Source of the DNA: Alistipes sp.
Lineage (GTDB): Bacteria > Bacillota > Clostridia > Oscillospirales > Ruminococcaceae
Assembly (NCBI GenBank): GCA_023667265.1
Contig: JAMPAJ010000001.1
Location: forward strand, 145,428-209,427
Direction: 5' to 3'
Length of the DNA: 64,000 bases
How positions within the stretch are numbered: position 1 is the first letter of the stretch; the number at the start of each line of letters is the position of its first letter. Position numbers and translations under genes: made by a program. Shown in pieces: positions 41,948 to 49,967 of this stretch. The notes beneath the pieces were generated by a model that was not told the origin of the DNA, ran no database searches, and worked only from the letters and a program-made list of their open reading frames with translations.

Positions 41948-43396
41948 ATGTATGACGTAAGATCGCTTAAAGCCGAGGAATTTATCAATGACGGAGAAAT
42001 CCTGGCTACTTTAGAGTATGCCGAGGCTAATAAAAATAACAAGGAGCTTGTGGAGGCTATTCTCGAAAAGGCTCGTCCGAAAAAGACAGGCAGAGGCGTT
42101 GAGTGCGCCGGACTTTCGCACCGTGAGGCAAGCGTGCTGCTTGCCTGCGAGCTGCCGGAAATGACAGAAAAGATCTACGCTCTGGCACGGGAGATAAAGG
42201 ACGCCTTCTACGGCGACAGAATAGTTATGTTCGCACCGCTGTATCTGTCGAATTACTGCGTAAACAAGTGCGTTTACTGTCCCTATCACATACAGAATAA
42301 AGAGATCCCGCGCAAAAAGCTGACTCAGGAGGAGGTTAAGGCGGAGGTTATCGCTCTCCAGGATATGGGACACAAGCGTCTTGCTATCGAAGCAGGCGAG
42401 GATCCCGTAAACAATCCGCTGGAGTACATTCTTGAATGTATAAAGACTATCTATTCCATCAAGCACAAAAACGGAGCTATCAGAAGAGTAAACGTGAATA
42501 TCGCCGCTACGACCGTTGAAAACTACCGCAAGCTGAAGGAAGCCGGAATCGGAACATATATCCTCTTCCAGGAGACATATCACAAGGAGAGCTACGAGGA
42601 GCTTCATCCGGCAGGTCCGAAGCACAACTACGCCTATCACACCGAGGCGATGGACAGAGCCATGGAGGGCGGTATCGACGATGTCGGGCTCGGCGTTCTC
42701 TTCGGACTTGACAAGTACAAGTACGAGTTTGCGGGACTTCTCATGCACGCAGAGCATCTTGAAGCCGTTCACGGCGTAGGCCCCCACACTATCAGCGTTC
42801 CGAGACTGAAAAGAGCCTCCGATATCGACCCGACACAGTTTGACAACGGTATCGACGACGAAATTTTCGCAAAGATAATCGCCTGCATCAGAATCGCCGT
42901 TCCCTACACCGGAATGATAATCTCCACGAGAGAGGGCGAAAGCTGCCGCGAAAATGTAATGAAGCTGGGAATTTCACAGATATCCGGCGGTTCGAGAACT
43001 ACTGTCGGCGGATATGCCGGATACGAGGCTGACGAGCGTCCTCACGATACGGAGCAGTTCGACGTTTCCGACCAGCGTTCCCTTGACGAGGTAGTAAAGT
43101 GGCTCATGGAGGGCGGCTATATTCCGTCGTTCTGCACTGCCTGCTATCGTGAGGGACGTACAGGAGACAGATTTATGGCGCTCTGCAAAGTAGGACAGAT
43201 ACAGAACTGCTGCCACCCCAACGCACTGCTTACTCTCCAGGAGTACCTCCAGGACTATGCAAGTCCGGAAACCCGCAGGCTCGGCGAGGAGCTTATCGAC
43301 CGTGAGATACAGAAGGTTCCCGATCCCAAGAGACGTGAAAAGGCTCTCGACTATCTCAACAGAATAAGAAACGGAGAGAGAGATTTCAGGTTCTAA
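41948..43396 (+). CDS. hydG: [FeFe]-hydrogenase H-cluster maturase HydG
   Basis: HydG is a radical SAM tyrosine lyase that makes the CO and CN ligands of the H-cluster. The 482 residues include the radical SAM cluster CVNKCVYC (C-x3-C-x2-C) and the C-terminal auxiliary cluster motif starting CTACYREGRTGDRF and ending CCHPNA. ATG follows AGTAACTGGAGGAATTATACA. hydE, hydF and the hydrogenase itself are not in the window. Its stop codon overlaps the start of a palindromic repeat. Confidence 0.97.
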   Translation: MYDVRSLKAEEFINDGEILATLEYAEANKNNKELVEAILEKARPKKTGRGVECAGLSHREASVLLACELPEMTEKIYALAREIKDAFYGDRIVMFAPLYLSNYCVNKCVYCPYHIQNKEIPRKKLTQEEVKAEVIALQDMGHKRLAIEAGEDPVNNPLEYILECIKTIYSIKHKNGAIRRVNVNIAATTVENYRKLKEAGIGTYILFQETYHKESYEELHPAGPKHNYAYHTEAMDRAMEGGIDDVGLGVLFGLDKYKYEFAGLLMHAEHLEAVHGVGPHTISVPRLKRASDIDPTQFDNGIDDEIFAKIIACIRIAVPYTGMIISTREGESCRENVMKLGISQISGGSRTTVGGYAGYEADERPHDTEQFDVSDQRSLDEVVKWLMEGGYIPSFCTACYREGRTGDRFMALCKVGQIQNCCHPNALLTLQEYLQDYASPETRRLGEELIDREIQKVPDPKRREKALDYLNRIRNGERDFRF

Positions 43397-43555
43397 GAGC
43401 CTATTCAGTATCTCCCCGCCCACGTCTTTTCGGCAGATTTTGCCGATTGCTGCGTTGAAAAAGCTCACCATACGGCAGTATGCCTTTACTTTTTCTCCTT
43501 GCATTCGGCAGAATTTTCTCGAAAATCCGCACACGTTGAGATAATGGACAGGTTC
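43396..43555. repeat. MITE-like element after hydG
   Basis: The ends are inverted repeats: AGAGCCTATTCAGTATCTC at the left and GAGATAATGGACAGGTTCT at the right, about 160 bases apart. The left end overlaps the hydG stop codon. A short relative lies at 62564-62613. Nothing coding is seen. Confidence 0.7.
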
Positions 43556-43603
43556 TAAAAATGTTTCAGAATGGTTAAAAAAATGTCAAATTGGATTTTG
43601 CAG

Positions 43604-43632
43604 TTGACAAGCCTGAATGCGAGTGGTATAAT
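43604..43632 (+). promoter_or_regulatory. Promoter of the lipoprotein cluster
   Basis: TTGACA, 17 bases, TATAAT, about 65 bases upstream of the first lipoprotein gene. A short hairpin (TTCTGGTGAAAACCAGGA) lies in the leader. Confidence 0.85.
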
Positions 43633-43701
43633 AGTAGAGGGGATTTCTGGTGAAAACCAGGAGCTTCCTCAGCAATTTTTTATCGAAAGGATTTAGGGAT
43701 T

Positions 43702-44547
43702 ATGAAGAAGATCATTGCTATGCTTGTTGCGCTGACAGCGGTTATGGGTACGCTGACTGCCTGCGGAGACAAGGATGAAAAGGACGACTCCAAGGACAAA
43801 AGCTCCGTAAGCGACCGTAAGGATAAGGACGATAAGGACGACGATGACGACGAGTCCTCCGAGGAGGAGACTGAGCCGGAGACAGAGGCTGAAACAGAGA
43901 AAAAGACCGAAGAGGAAACTGAGGCTGAAACTGAGCCGGAGGATGAAAGCTCCGACGTGGAATCGCCTGTTTCCGAGGAGGTTGAAGCCGAGTATCTTGC
44001 GCTTATCGACGACGTTTTCACAACTGCGCGTGACATGGACTATGACGCGTTTATAAGGGTACTTATGCCGGATGAGGTCTGCGACTCTGTAGACGCCTGG
44101 GGTATGACGGCTGAGCTGTTGGCTGACAGCTTTGGCGGTCTGGAGGCTGAAGATATAGTTTATGACAGCATTTCTGTTGTTTCCTCAAGACCTGCAACTG
44201 ATGACGAGATCTCATATATGGAGGGTTATTATTCCCTTACTAAGCTGACATACGACGCGGCAAGAAAGGTTGGCGTAACTCCCGAGGAGATGATGGGAGA
44301 GGCTGAGATGTCTGAGGACAAGATGATTGCGCTTTCAGATGAGCTTGGCGGACTTTTGGAAGTTGATGATTTCGGCGATATGCCGGAGGAATATATCTGT
44401 GTTGACATTCTGGAGTGCAACATCGTGACCTTCGACATCGACGGCGAGACTGATGAAGTTGCTGTATACAAGACAAAGACAGACAATCTCAAACTGGATA
44501 TGGTTGTTTATCCCATGTACGCACTTATGGATTCCTGGGCTGAATAA
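43702..44547 (+). CDS. Lipoprotein with acidic linker, function unknown
   Basis: The 281-residue product has a lipobox (GTLTAC, Cys21) and a very acidic low-complexity linker (about 22-95, runs of Asp, Lys, Glu and Thr). A globular domain of about 185 residues begins EEVEAEYLALIDDVFTTA. The domain is related in layout to that of the next lipoprotein (both start with a helix carrying a pattern like YLALIDDVFTTARDMDYDAF). A ribosome binding site GAAAGGA precedes ATG. It should sit on the outer face of the membrane. No known domain recognised. Confidence 0.82.
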   Translation: MKKIIAMLVALTAVMGTLTACGDKDEKDDSKDKSSVSDRKDKDDKDDDDDESSEEETEPETEAETEKKTEEETEAETEPEDESSDVESPVSEEVEAEYLALIDDVFTTARDMDYDAFIRVLMPDEVCDSVDAWGMTAELLADSFGGLEAEDIVYDSISVVSSRPATDDEISYMEGYYSLTKLTYDAARKVGVTPEEMMGEAEMSEDKMIALSDELGGLLEVDDFGDMPEEYICVDILECNIVTFDIDGETDEVAVYKTKTDNLKLDMVVYPMYALMDSWAE

Positions 44548-44555
44548 TCAACGCG

Positions 44556-44588
44556 ATACCGCACGGCTTCTGTGCGGTATTCTTTTAG
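44556..44588 (+). terminator. Hairpin between the two lipoprotein genes
   Basis: ATACCGCAC and GTGCGGTAT form a 9-bp stem followed by TCTTTT. It may act as a partial terminator that lowers expression of the second gene. Confidence 0.7.
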
Positions 44589-44603
44589 AAAGGGGTGATA
44601 GCT

Positions 44604-45734
44604 TTGAGGAAGATAATTGCCGGACTTATGGCGGTCGCGGCGGCTGCCGGAGCATTGACGGCGTGCAGCGAAACGGCTGAGGACAGCGGCGAAAAGGACA
44701 GCAGCTCCGTAAGCGTTGACGAGGAGAAGGAGACTGAGCCTGTAACCAGTGCGGCGGCCGATCCGGAAACGAGCGCTGCGGCTGAGTCTGACGAAATAAC
44801 GGCCGAGGAATGTGACGCTGTGCTGAAAAAATTGGCGGATGCGAAAAAGTCCGGAGATAAGGACGAGATAGCCAGAAGCTGCCTTACGAATTACTGCTAC
44901 AACGCGCTGAAGGATTTTGGCGTGCTGGATATATTTGCCGGCAGTCTTGATGTTCCGGAGGACGATTTTGAGGTGCTCGTTGTCCGGGAGGCTGATCCCT
45001 CTGTAAAAGAAGCGTCGGAGCTCCAGCATTCGATGTATGCGCATTACTATGGTTCTATGGCGGAAGCTGGAATGACCTACGGAATGCTTACGGGTGAGAT
45101 CGAAATGACCAGGGAGCAGACGGAGCTGTATGCTGAGCTTTCTCCGCTTATGAGCGAGTCTAATTTTGCGCTTTCGGAATATACCGATACGGTGCAGTTT
45201 GCCAGGTATGTCATGGTCACGATCGGCGGAACTGATCCGGACGGTACGCCCTATGAGATTCAGGTAGGCGCGTTCAGAGCGCCTGGGGAGGACGTTAAGA
45301 TCGACCTTATGACATATGACGGCGACGGTGTTCCGGCAGCGGAACCGGCGGATGAGCTGTGCAACGCGGCGAATGAGGCTCTTGAAGAAATTTCCGCCGA
45401 GGGTGCGGATGTAAGCGGCGTTCACCTGCTCAGCACCAACAGCGTTGCCAATGCGGGCATCCTGAACGGCAGCTATGAGGAGCTTTTCGACAAGATGTCG
45501 AGATATTTGGCTTTTGACGATTACATAGAGTTTTTCATTGTTGCAGTTGACGGAAAATGCGGATATGCCGCCGCGGTGACGAATACCGGAGCGGTCATGA
45601 CGTATCCGGCAGGTTCTGAAATGGACGCTGTTTATGAATCAGACCACGGACAGTCGTGTCACACAAGCGAGGTCAGCGGTGTTCTTGATTATGACGAGCT
45701 GTATACCAGCGCAGTCGGAGCTATAGGAGGATAG
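44604..45734 (+). CDS. Second lipoprotein, function unknown
   Basis: The 376-residue product has a lipobox (GALTAC, Cys21), an acidic Ser/Thr/Ala linker (about 22-65) and a C-terminal region of about 310 residues with no recognised domain. I choose TTG 44604 because it gives MRKIIAGLMAVAAAAGALTAC, aligned with the sister protein start, and AAAGGGGTG lies seven bases before it; GTG 44595 sits on top of that site. The following microprotein starts two bases after its stop, so the two are coupled. Confidence 0.8.
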   Translation: MRKIIAGLMAVAAAAGALTACSETAEDSGEKDSSSVSVDEEKETEPVTSAAADPETSAAAESDEITAEECDAVLKKLADAKKSGDKDEIARSCLTNYCYNALKDFGVLDIFAGSLDVPEDDFEVLVVREADPSVKEASELQHSMYAHYYGSMAEAGMTYGMLTGEIEMTREQTELYAELSPLMSESNFALSEYTDTVQFARYVMVTIGGTDPDGTPYEIQVGAFRAPGEDVKIDLMTYDGDGVPAAEPADELCNAANEALEEISAEGADVSGVHLLSTNSVANAGILNGSYEELFDKMSRYLAFDDYIEFFIVAVDGKCGYAAAVTNTGAVMTYPAGSEMDAVYESDHGQSCHTSEVSGVLDYDELYTSAVGAIGG

Positions 45735-45735
45735 T

Positions 45736-45888
45736 ATGGAATTATTAACATTTTTAGCGGCGCAGTCGCCCTTGACTGGAGACGATTTCCCGGTGATACC
45801 TCTCGCAATAGTGGGCGGGATCGCGGTAGTTGTGGCAATTGTTTCTATAATTGCCTCTTCTAAGAAAAAAGACGACGATGATGAATAA
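45736..45888 (+). CDS. 50-residue single-pass membrane microprotein
   Basis: The ORF encodes 50 residues: a short N-terminal part MELLTFLAAQSPLTGDDFP, one hydrophobic helix (about 20-41, IPLAIVGGIAVVVAIVSIIA) and a tail SSKKKDDDDE. GGAGGATAGT lies right before ATG and overlaps the stop of the lipoprotein gene. The composition and coupling argue for a real protein that acts with the lipoproteins at the membrane. No homologue is known to me. Confidence 0.65.
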   Translation: MELLTFLAAQSPLTGDDFPVIPLAIVGGIAVVVAIVSIIASSKKKDDDDE

Positions 45889-45932
45889 TTTGCATATCCC
45901 ACCGCTATATATAGTGTATAGAGGTGGGATTT

Positions 45933-46223
45933 ATGATTTGCAGTCTGGAGGAGCTCAGCGCAAAGGAAGTTATTGACGTAAAAACAGGCGAAAGACTGGG
46001 CATGATAGACGATCTGCGGCTGAACACGGAAACCTCGGAGGTCACGGCTCTGCTCATTTACGGCGGATATCGCTTCTTCGGCATCCTCGGCAGAGAACGC
46101 GACACAGAGATACCCTGTTCAGCCGTTAAGGTGATAGGAAGAGATACCGTTCTTGTGGACGGTTCTCTTTTGACATATTCAACAAATAGGAAGAGGAATT
46201 TTTTAGGAAGTTTGTTTGATTAG
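45933..46223 (+). CDS. YlmC/YmxH family PRC-barrel protein
   Basis: The 96-residue protein fits the YlmC/YmxH family, a PRC-barrel group associated with sporulating Firmicutes: CSLEELSAKEVIDVKTGERLG at the start, RFFGILGRERDTEIPCSAVKVIG in the middle. Start ATG 45933 lies after GAGGTGGGATTT; an in-frame GTG at 45924 is part of the ribosome binding site. In Bacillus ymxH is in the dipicolinate region and its role is unclear. Confidence 0.85.
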   Translation: MICSLEELSAKEVIDVKTGERLGMIDDLRLNTETSEVTALLIYGGYRFFGILGRERDTEIPCSAVKVIGRDTVLVDGSLLTYSTNRKRNFLGSLFD

Positions 46224-46238
46224 CTGTATGGAAACCAC

Positions 46239-46267
46239 TTGAAAAAAATGTTGGATTGTGGTATAAT
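46239..46267 (+). promoter_or_regulatory. Promoter of rpsB-tsf
   Basis: TTGAAA, 17 bases, TATAAT. Confidence 0.8.
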
Positions 46268-46378
46268 ATTAGAGCAATTCGCACGCCGGATTTTATGGGT
46301 CGGTGCAGGCTTTCCGCCTGTGGCACGTATGACAGATGCGGCGGAGGATTAAACAAATTTTAAATTAGGAGGACTACA
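46268..46378 (+). promoter_or_regulatory. Structured leader of rpsB
   Basis: The leader of about 110 bases contains the hairpin GTGCAGGC...GCCTGTGGCAC (about 46302-46326) and a gcggcgg segment before the AGGAGGACTACAAC ribosome binding site. It looks like a ribosomal-protein autoregulatory leader, but I cannot match it to a named Firmicutes family. Confidence 0.45.
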
Positions 46379-46381
46379 ACA

Positions 46382-47125
46382 ATGGCAGTAGTTTCAATGA
46401 AGCAGCTCCTTGAGGCTGGCGTTCACTTCGGACACCAGACAAGACGCTGGAACCCAAAAATGGCACCCTACATCTTCACAGAGAGAAATGGTATCTATAT
46501 CATCGATCTCCAGAAGACGGTAAAGAAGCTGGAAGAGGCTTATATGTTCGTTCGCGACGTTGCTTCACAGGGCGGCGAGGTTCTTTTCGTAGGTACAAAG
46601 AAGCAGGCTGGCGATTCCGTTAAGGAAGAGGCTACACGTGCAGGCGCACACTACGTAAACGCAAGATGGCTGGGCGGTATGCTCACTAACTTCAAGACCA
46701 TCCAGACAAGAATCAAGAGACTTGAGCAGCTCCACGCAATGGAGACAGACGGTACTTTCGACCTTCTCCCCAAGAAGGAAGTCGTTAAGCTGAACCTTGA
46801 GATCGAGAAGCTTGAAAAGTTCCTGGGCGGTATCAAGAATATGAAGAAGCTTCCCGCTTGTCTTTTCATCGTTGACCCCAGAAAGGAAAAGATCGCTGTA
46901 GCTGAGGCTAAGAAGCTCAACATCCCGATCGTTGCTATCGTTGATACAAACTGCGATCCTGACGAGGTCGACTACGTTATCCCTGGTAACGACGACGCTA
47001 TCCGTGCAGTAAAGCTTATTGCAGGTACTGTTGCTAACGCTATCATCGAAGGCAGACAGGGTGACGACAATACCGAGGCTGAGGAAGCTCCCGAGGCTGC
47101 TGAGGCAGAGGAGTCAGCTGAATAA
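46382..47125 (+). CDS. rpsB: 30S ribosomal protein S2
   Basis: S2 binds the 30S subunit late in assembly. The 247 residues start [20 protein letters not shown] and contain [17 protein letters not shown] and [10 protein letters not shown], all hallmarks of S2, and end in an acidic tail. It is the first gene of rpsB-tsf and has strong codon bias. Confidence 0.99.
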   Translation: MAVVSMKQLLEAGVHFGHQTRRWNPKMAPYIFTERNGIYIIDLQKTVKKLEEAYMFVRDVASQGGEVLFVGTKKQAGDSVKEEATRAGAHYVNARWLGGMLTNFKTIQTRIKRLEQLHAMETDGTFDLLPKKEVVKLNLEIEKLEKFLGGIKNMKKLPACLFIVDPRKEKIAVAEAKKLNIPIVAIVDTNCDPDEVDYVIPGNDDAIRAVKLIAGTVANAIIEGRQGDDNTEAEEAPEAAEAEESAE

Positions 47126-47147
47126 TCGGCTATCACTATAAAAATAC

Positions 47148-47170
47148 GGGCGGCTTTTTCGGTCGCCCTT
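47148..47170 (+). other. Small hairpin between rpsB and tsf
   Basis: GGGCGGC and GTCGCCC form a 7-bp stem with a T-rich loop; it may be an mRNA processing or attenuation point. Confidence 0.4.
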
Positions 47171-47197
47171 ACTATAATTTAATTGGAGGAAGAAAAA

Positions 47198-48115
47198 ATG
47201 GCAAAGGTTTCCGTTGCAGAGATAAAAGAGCTTATGAGCGCAACAGGCGTTGGCATGATGGACTGCAAGAAGGCGCTCGAAGCTAACGACGGCGATATGG
47301 ATAAGGCAATTGAGTTCCTGAGAGAAAAGGGACTTGCAACACAGGCTAAGAAGAGCGGCAGAGCTGCTGCCGAGGGCGTTGTTACAGCTGTCGTAAAGGG
47401 CAATGTAGGCGTTCTCCTCGAGATCAACACAGAGACAGATTTCGCTGCAAACACAGACGATATCAGAAACTTCGTAAGCGGCGTTGCAGATACAATTATC
47501 GAGAAGAATCCTGCTGACGTTGAGGCTCTCAAGAATGAGGTCATCAGCGGCGGTACAGCTACAGTAGGCGAGGTTCTTACAGAGCTGGCAGGCATGAAGA
47601 TCAGAGAGAACATCGTTATCCGCCGTTTCGTAAGAATGGAAGGCGTTCTGGCTTCATATATCCACAACGGCGGCAGCATCGGCGTTATGGTAAAGATGGA
47701 TACTGAGCTTTCAAGCGACGCTGTTGCGGCTATCGGTAAGGACGTAGCTATGCAGTCCGCAGCTCTCAATGCTCCTTATCTGAAGAGAGAGGACGTTCCC
47801 GCTGAGGTTCTGGAGGAAGAGAAGAAGATCATGATGGCTCAGATGGCTGAGGATCCTAAGATGGCTTCCAAGCCCGAGCAGGTACGCGCTAAGATCGTTG
47901 AGGGTAAGATCGGCAAGTACTACACAGAGAACTGCCTCCTGGAGCAGGCTTTTGTTAAGGACGACAAGCTTTCTGTCAAGGGCTACGTTGACGCAGAGGC
48001 TAAGAAGCTCGGCGGCGCTATCACAGTTACAGACGTTATTCGTTACGAGCGCGGCGAGGGCGTTGAGAAGAAGGAAGACAACCTTGCTGACGAAGTAGCT
48101 AAGATGATAAAGTAA
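47198..48115 (+). CDS. tsf: Elongation factor Ts
   Basis: EF-Ts exchanges GDP for GTP on EF-Tu. The 305 residues show the opening VAEIKELMSATGVGMMDCKKAL, ETDFAANTD and the C-terminal repeat of the core. The start is ATG 47198, after TTGGAGGAAGAA; the frame from 47183 adds only the ribosome binding site. It is co-transcribed with rpsB. Confidence 0.99.
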   Translation: MAKVSVAEIKELMSATGVGMMDCKKALEANDGDMDKAIEFLREKGLATQAKKSGRAAAEGVVTAVVKGNVGVLLEINTETDFAANTDDIRNFVSGVADTIIEKNPADVEALKNEVISGGTATVGEVLTELAGMKIRENIVIRRFVRMEGVLASYIHNGGSIGVMVKMDTELSSDAVAAIGKDVAMQSAALNAPYLKREDVPAEVLEEEKKIMMAQMAEDPKMASKPEQVRAKIVEGKIGKYYTENCLLEQAFVKDDKLSVKGYVDAEAKKLGGAITVTDVIRYERGEGVEKKEDNLADEVAKMIK

Positions 48116-48201
48116 GAACAAGTTCTAAGATAATGGTGATTTCGGGGGGCGGAAAAGCTCCCCAATTGTGGGATTAAAAAGGGATTAAAGGTGATTTGTT
48201 T

Positions 48202-48843
48202 ATGAAACTCAGAACAAGAATTTTATTGATCGTTGCAATAGTCGGAGCTGTTCTTTTCGCTATGGGAATCGGAAACACGCTTCTGCTTTTCAAGGGCGAT
48301 ACTGTCGATCTGACTGATCCGGTAAGCTCTTTCGACGATACTGCGCTTTGCCAGGGCGAGATCGACTTCGTTATCGGACCTTTTGCAACTCTTGAGGAGA
48401 CTCGTAAGAGATACGGCATCACAACAGGAAAGACCGAGACTGATTTCTTTATTGTCAGCAATTTGGAGGAGGGCTCCGCTTTCGTTGTTTTCTCAACTGC
48501 AAACAAGGAAATGAGACAGAAGCTTACCGATGCTTCCGAGGAGTGGGAGAAGTTTTTCGTTGACGAGGATGCTGATATCCCGGATACCAGCATTGAGTTC
48601 AAGGGAAGACTTTCCAAGCAGTACGATGACGACGACTATGACAAATACTACAATGATGTCCAGGAGTATATCGGATTTGAGAACAATGAGGCTGCCAAGC
48701 TGAGGATCGTGGACGGCGAGCTTTCAAGCTTCTACCCGATCACAACTATAGCAGGTCTGGTTGCTGCGCTTGTTGGCATTATCGGTCTTATTCTGGGCGC
48801 TGTCAGCGACAAGAAAAAGAAGCAGCAGGAAGAGCTCTGGTAA
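48202..48843 (+). CDS. Membrane protein with two terminal helices, function unknown
   Basis: The 213-residue product has one helix near the N-terminus (about 6-28, ILLIVAIVGAVLFAMGIGN), an outer domain of about 140 residues with the tract DFVIGPFATLEETRKRYGI, and a C-terminal helix (about 180-200) followed by a Lys/Gln-rich tail. Start ATG 48202 follows AAAGGTGATTTGTTT. It lies 86 bases after tsf and is followed by a strong terminator. No domain recognised. Confidence 0.78.
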   Translation: MKLRTRILLIVAIVGAVLFAMGIGNTLLLFKGDTVDLTDPVSSFDDTALCQGEIDFVIGPFATLEETRKRYGITTGKTETDFFIVSNLEEGSAFVVFSTANKEMRQKLTDASEEWEKFFVDEDADIPDTSIEFKGRLSKQYDDDDYDKYYNDVQEYIGFENNEAAKLRIVDGELSSFYPITTIAGLVAALVGIIGLILGAVSDKKKKQQEELW

Positions 48844-48860
48844 AAATATTTTCAACAATT

Positions 48861-48904
48861 CTAAGTCCGCATTTTTGTAGGAAACGACAAAAATGTGGGC
48901 TTAT
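48861..48904 (+). terminator. Terminator after the 213-residue membrane protein
   Basis: AAGTCCGCATTTTTGT and ACAAAAATGTGGGCTT form a 16-bp stem with one G-T pair. Confidence 0.85.
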
Positions 48905-48922
48905 TATTTATAAATAAAACAC

Positions 48923-48951
48923 TTGCTATATTGACGAAAATGTGATATAAT
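48923..48951 (+). promoter_or_regulatory. Promoter of the MoxR-DUF58-transglutaminase operon
   Basis: TTGCTA, 17 bases, TATAAT, about 75 bases before the moxR-like start codon. Confidence 0.7.
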
Positions 48952-49027
48952 GTTATTAAGCGTAAACAGATGTGTATATCTTTACGTGGAATTATCGACA
49001 TTTTCACCAACTCACGAGGTAAAAAAT

Positions 49028-49966
49028 ATGAACAGTAGGATAAAAGCTCTTGCCGATTCCATAGGACGGGTCATCGTGGGCAAGGAGGAGACGGTCATCA
49101 GGCTCATCGCCGCCATGCTCTGCGAGGGCCATGTGCTGCTGGAGGACGTTCCCGGCGTGGGAAAAACCCAGCTCATAACGGCTCTTTCACGTTCTGTCGG
49201 TGGAAAATTCAACAGAATACAGCTGACCCCGGACGTTATGCCCTCCGATATTGCCGGATTTACTATGTATGACGGAAAATCAGGAGAATTTATCTACCGC
49301 GACGGCGCTGTAATGTGCAATTTTCTCCTTGCGGACGAGATAAACCGCGCCTCACCCAAGGTGCAGTCCGCACTTTTAGAGGCGATGGAGGAACGGCAGA
49401 TCTCAATGGACGGCGAAACTCACCGCCTGCCCAGCCCTTTCCTCGTTATGGCGACCCAGAATCCGGTGGAGACCTACGGTACGTTCCACCTCCCGGAGGC
49501 GCAGATGGACAGATTCTTTATGAAGCTTTCCATGGGCTATCCCGATGCGGAGGAGGAAATGAAGATCCTGGAGCGCACGGAAATGCACAACCCTATCGAA
49601 AATATTCCGGAGCCGGCTGTCACCGTTGCGGAGGTCCTGCAAATGCAGGAGGACGTGCGGAAAATACGTGTTTCCGACGGCGTGCGGAGATACGTGGTCG
49701 ATCTCGTCGCTTTCACGAGGACTGACAGAAATGCGGCTCTCGGTATCAGCCCGAGAGGAAGCATTGCCCTGTATAAGGCGGCTAAGGCGTTTGCTTATAT
49801 CTATGAACGGAGCTATGTAACTCCCGACGATGTTAAAATGGCGGCGGTTTCCGTCCTTGCGCACAGAATGATACTTTCGCCCCAGGGTAAAAGCGAATTC
49901 GGAACGGCGGAGGCGTACATCGGGGGCGTGCTGAAAAGCATACCCGTGCCGGCAATGGGAAGCTGA
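49028..49966 (+). CDS. MoxR-family AAA+ ATPase
   Basis: The 312-residue AAA+ ATPase probably acts as a chaperone-like partner of the DUF58 protein. Walker A is DVPGVGKTQ (about 38-46), Walker B is FLLADEINRA, sensor 1 is MATQNPVETYG and an arginine-finger region follows. Start ATG 49028 has ACGAGGTAAAAAAT before it; the frame to 48950 is in the promoter. The DUF58 gene begins one base after its stop codon. Confidence 0.94.
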   Translation: MNSRIKALADSIGRVIVGKEETVIRLIAAMLCEGHVLLEDVPGVGKTQLITALSRSVGGKFNRIQLTPDVMPSDIAGFTMYDGKSGEFIYRDGAVMCNFLLADEINRASPKVQSALLEAMEERQISMDGETHRLPSPFLVMATQNPVETYGTFHLPEAQMDRFFMKLSMGYPDAEEEMKILERTEMHNPIENIPEPAVTVAEVLQMQEDVRKIRVSDGVRRYVVDLVAFTRTDRNAALGISPRGSIALYKAAKAFAYIYERSYVTPDDVKMAAVSVLAHRMILSPQGKSEFGTAEAYIGGVLKSIPVPAMGS

Positions 49967-49967
49967 T

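Noticed and set aside
45639..45902. 87-codon minus-strand frame over the microprotein gene
   Set aside because: The plus-strand microprotein has a coupled ribosome binding site and a sensible membrane helix; the antisense frame has neither.
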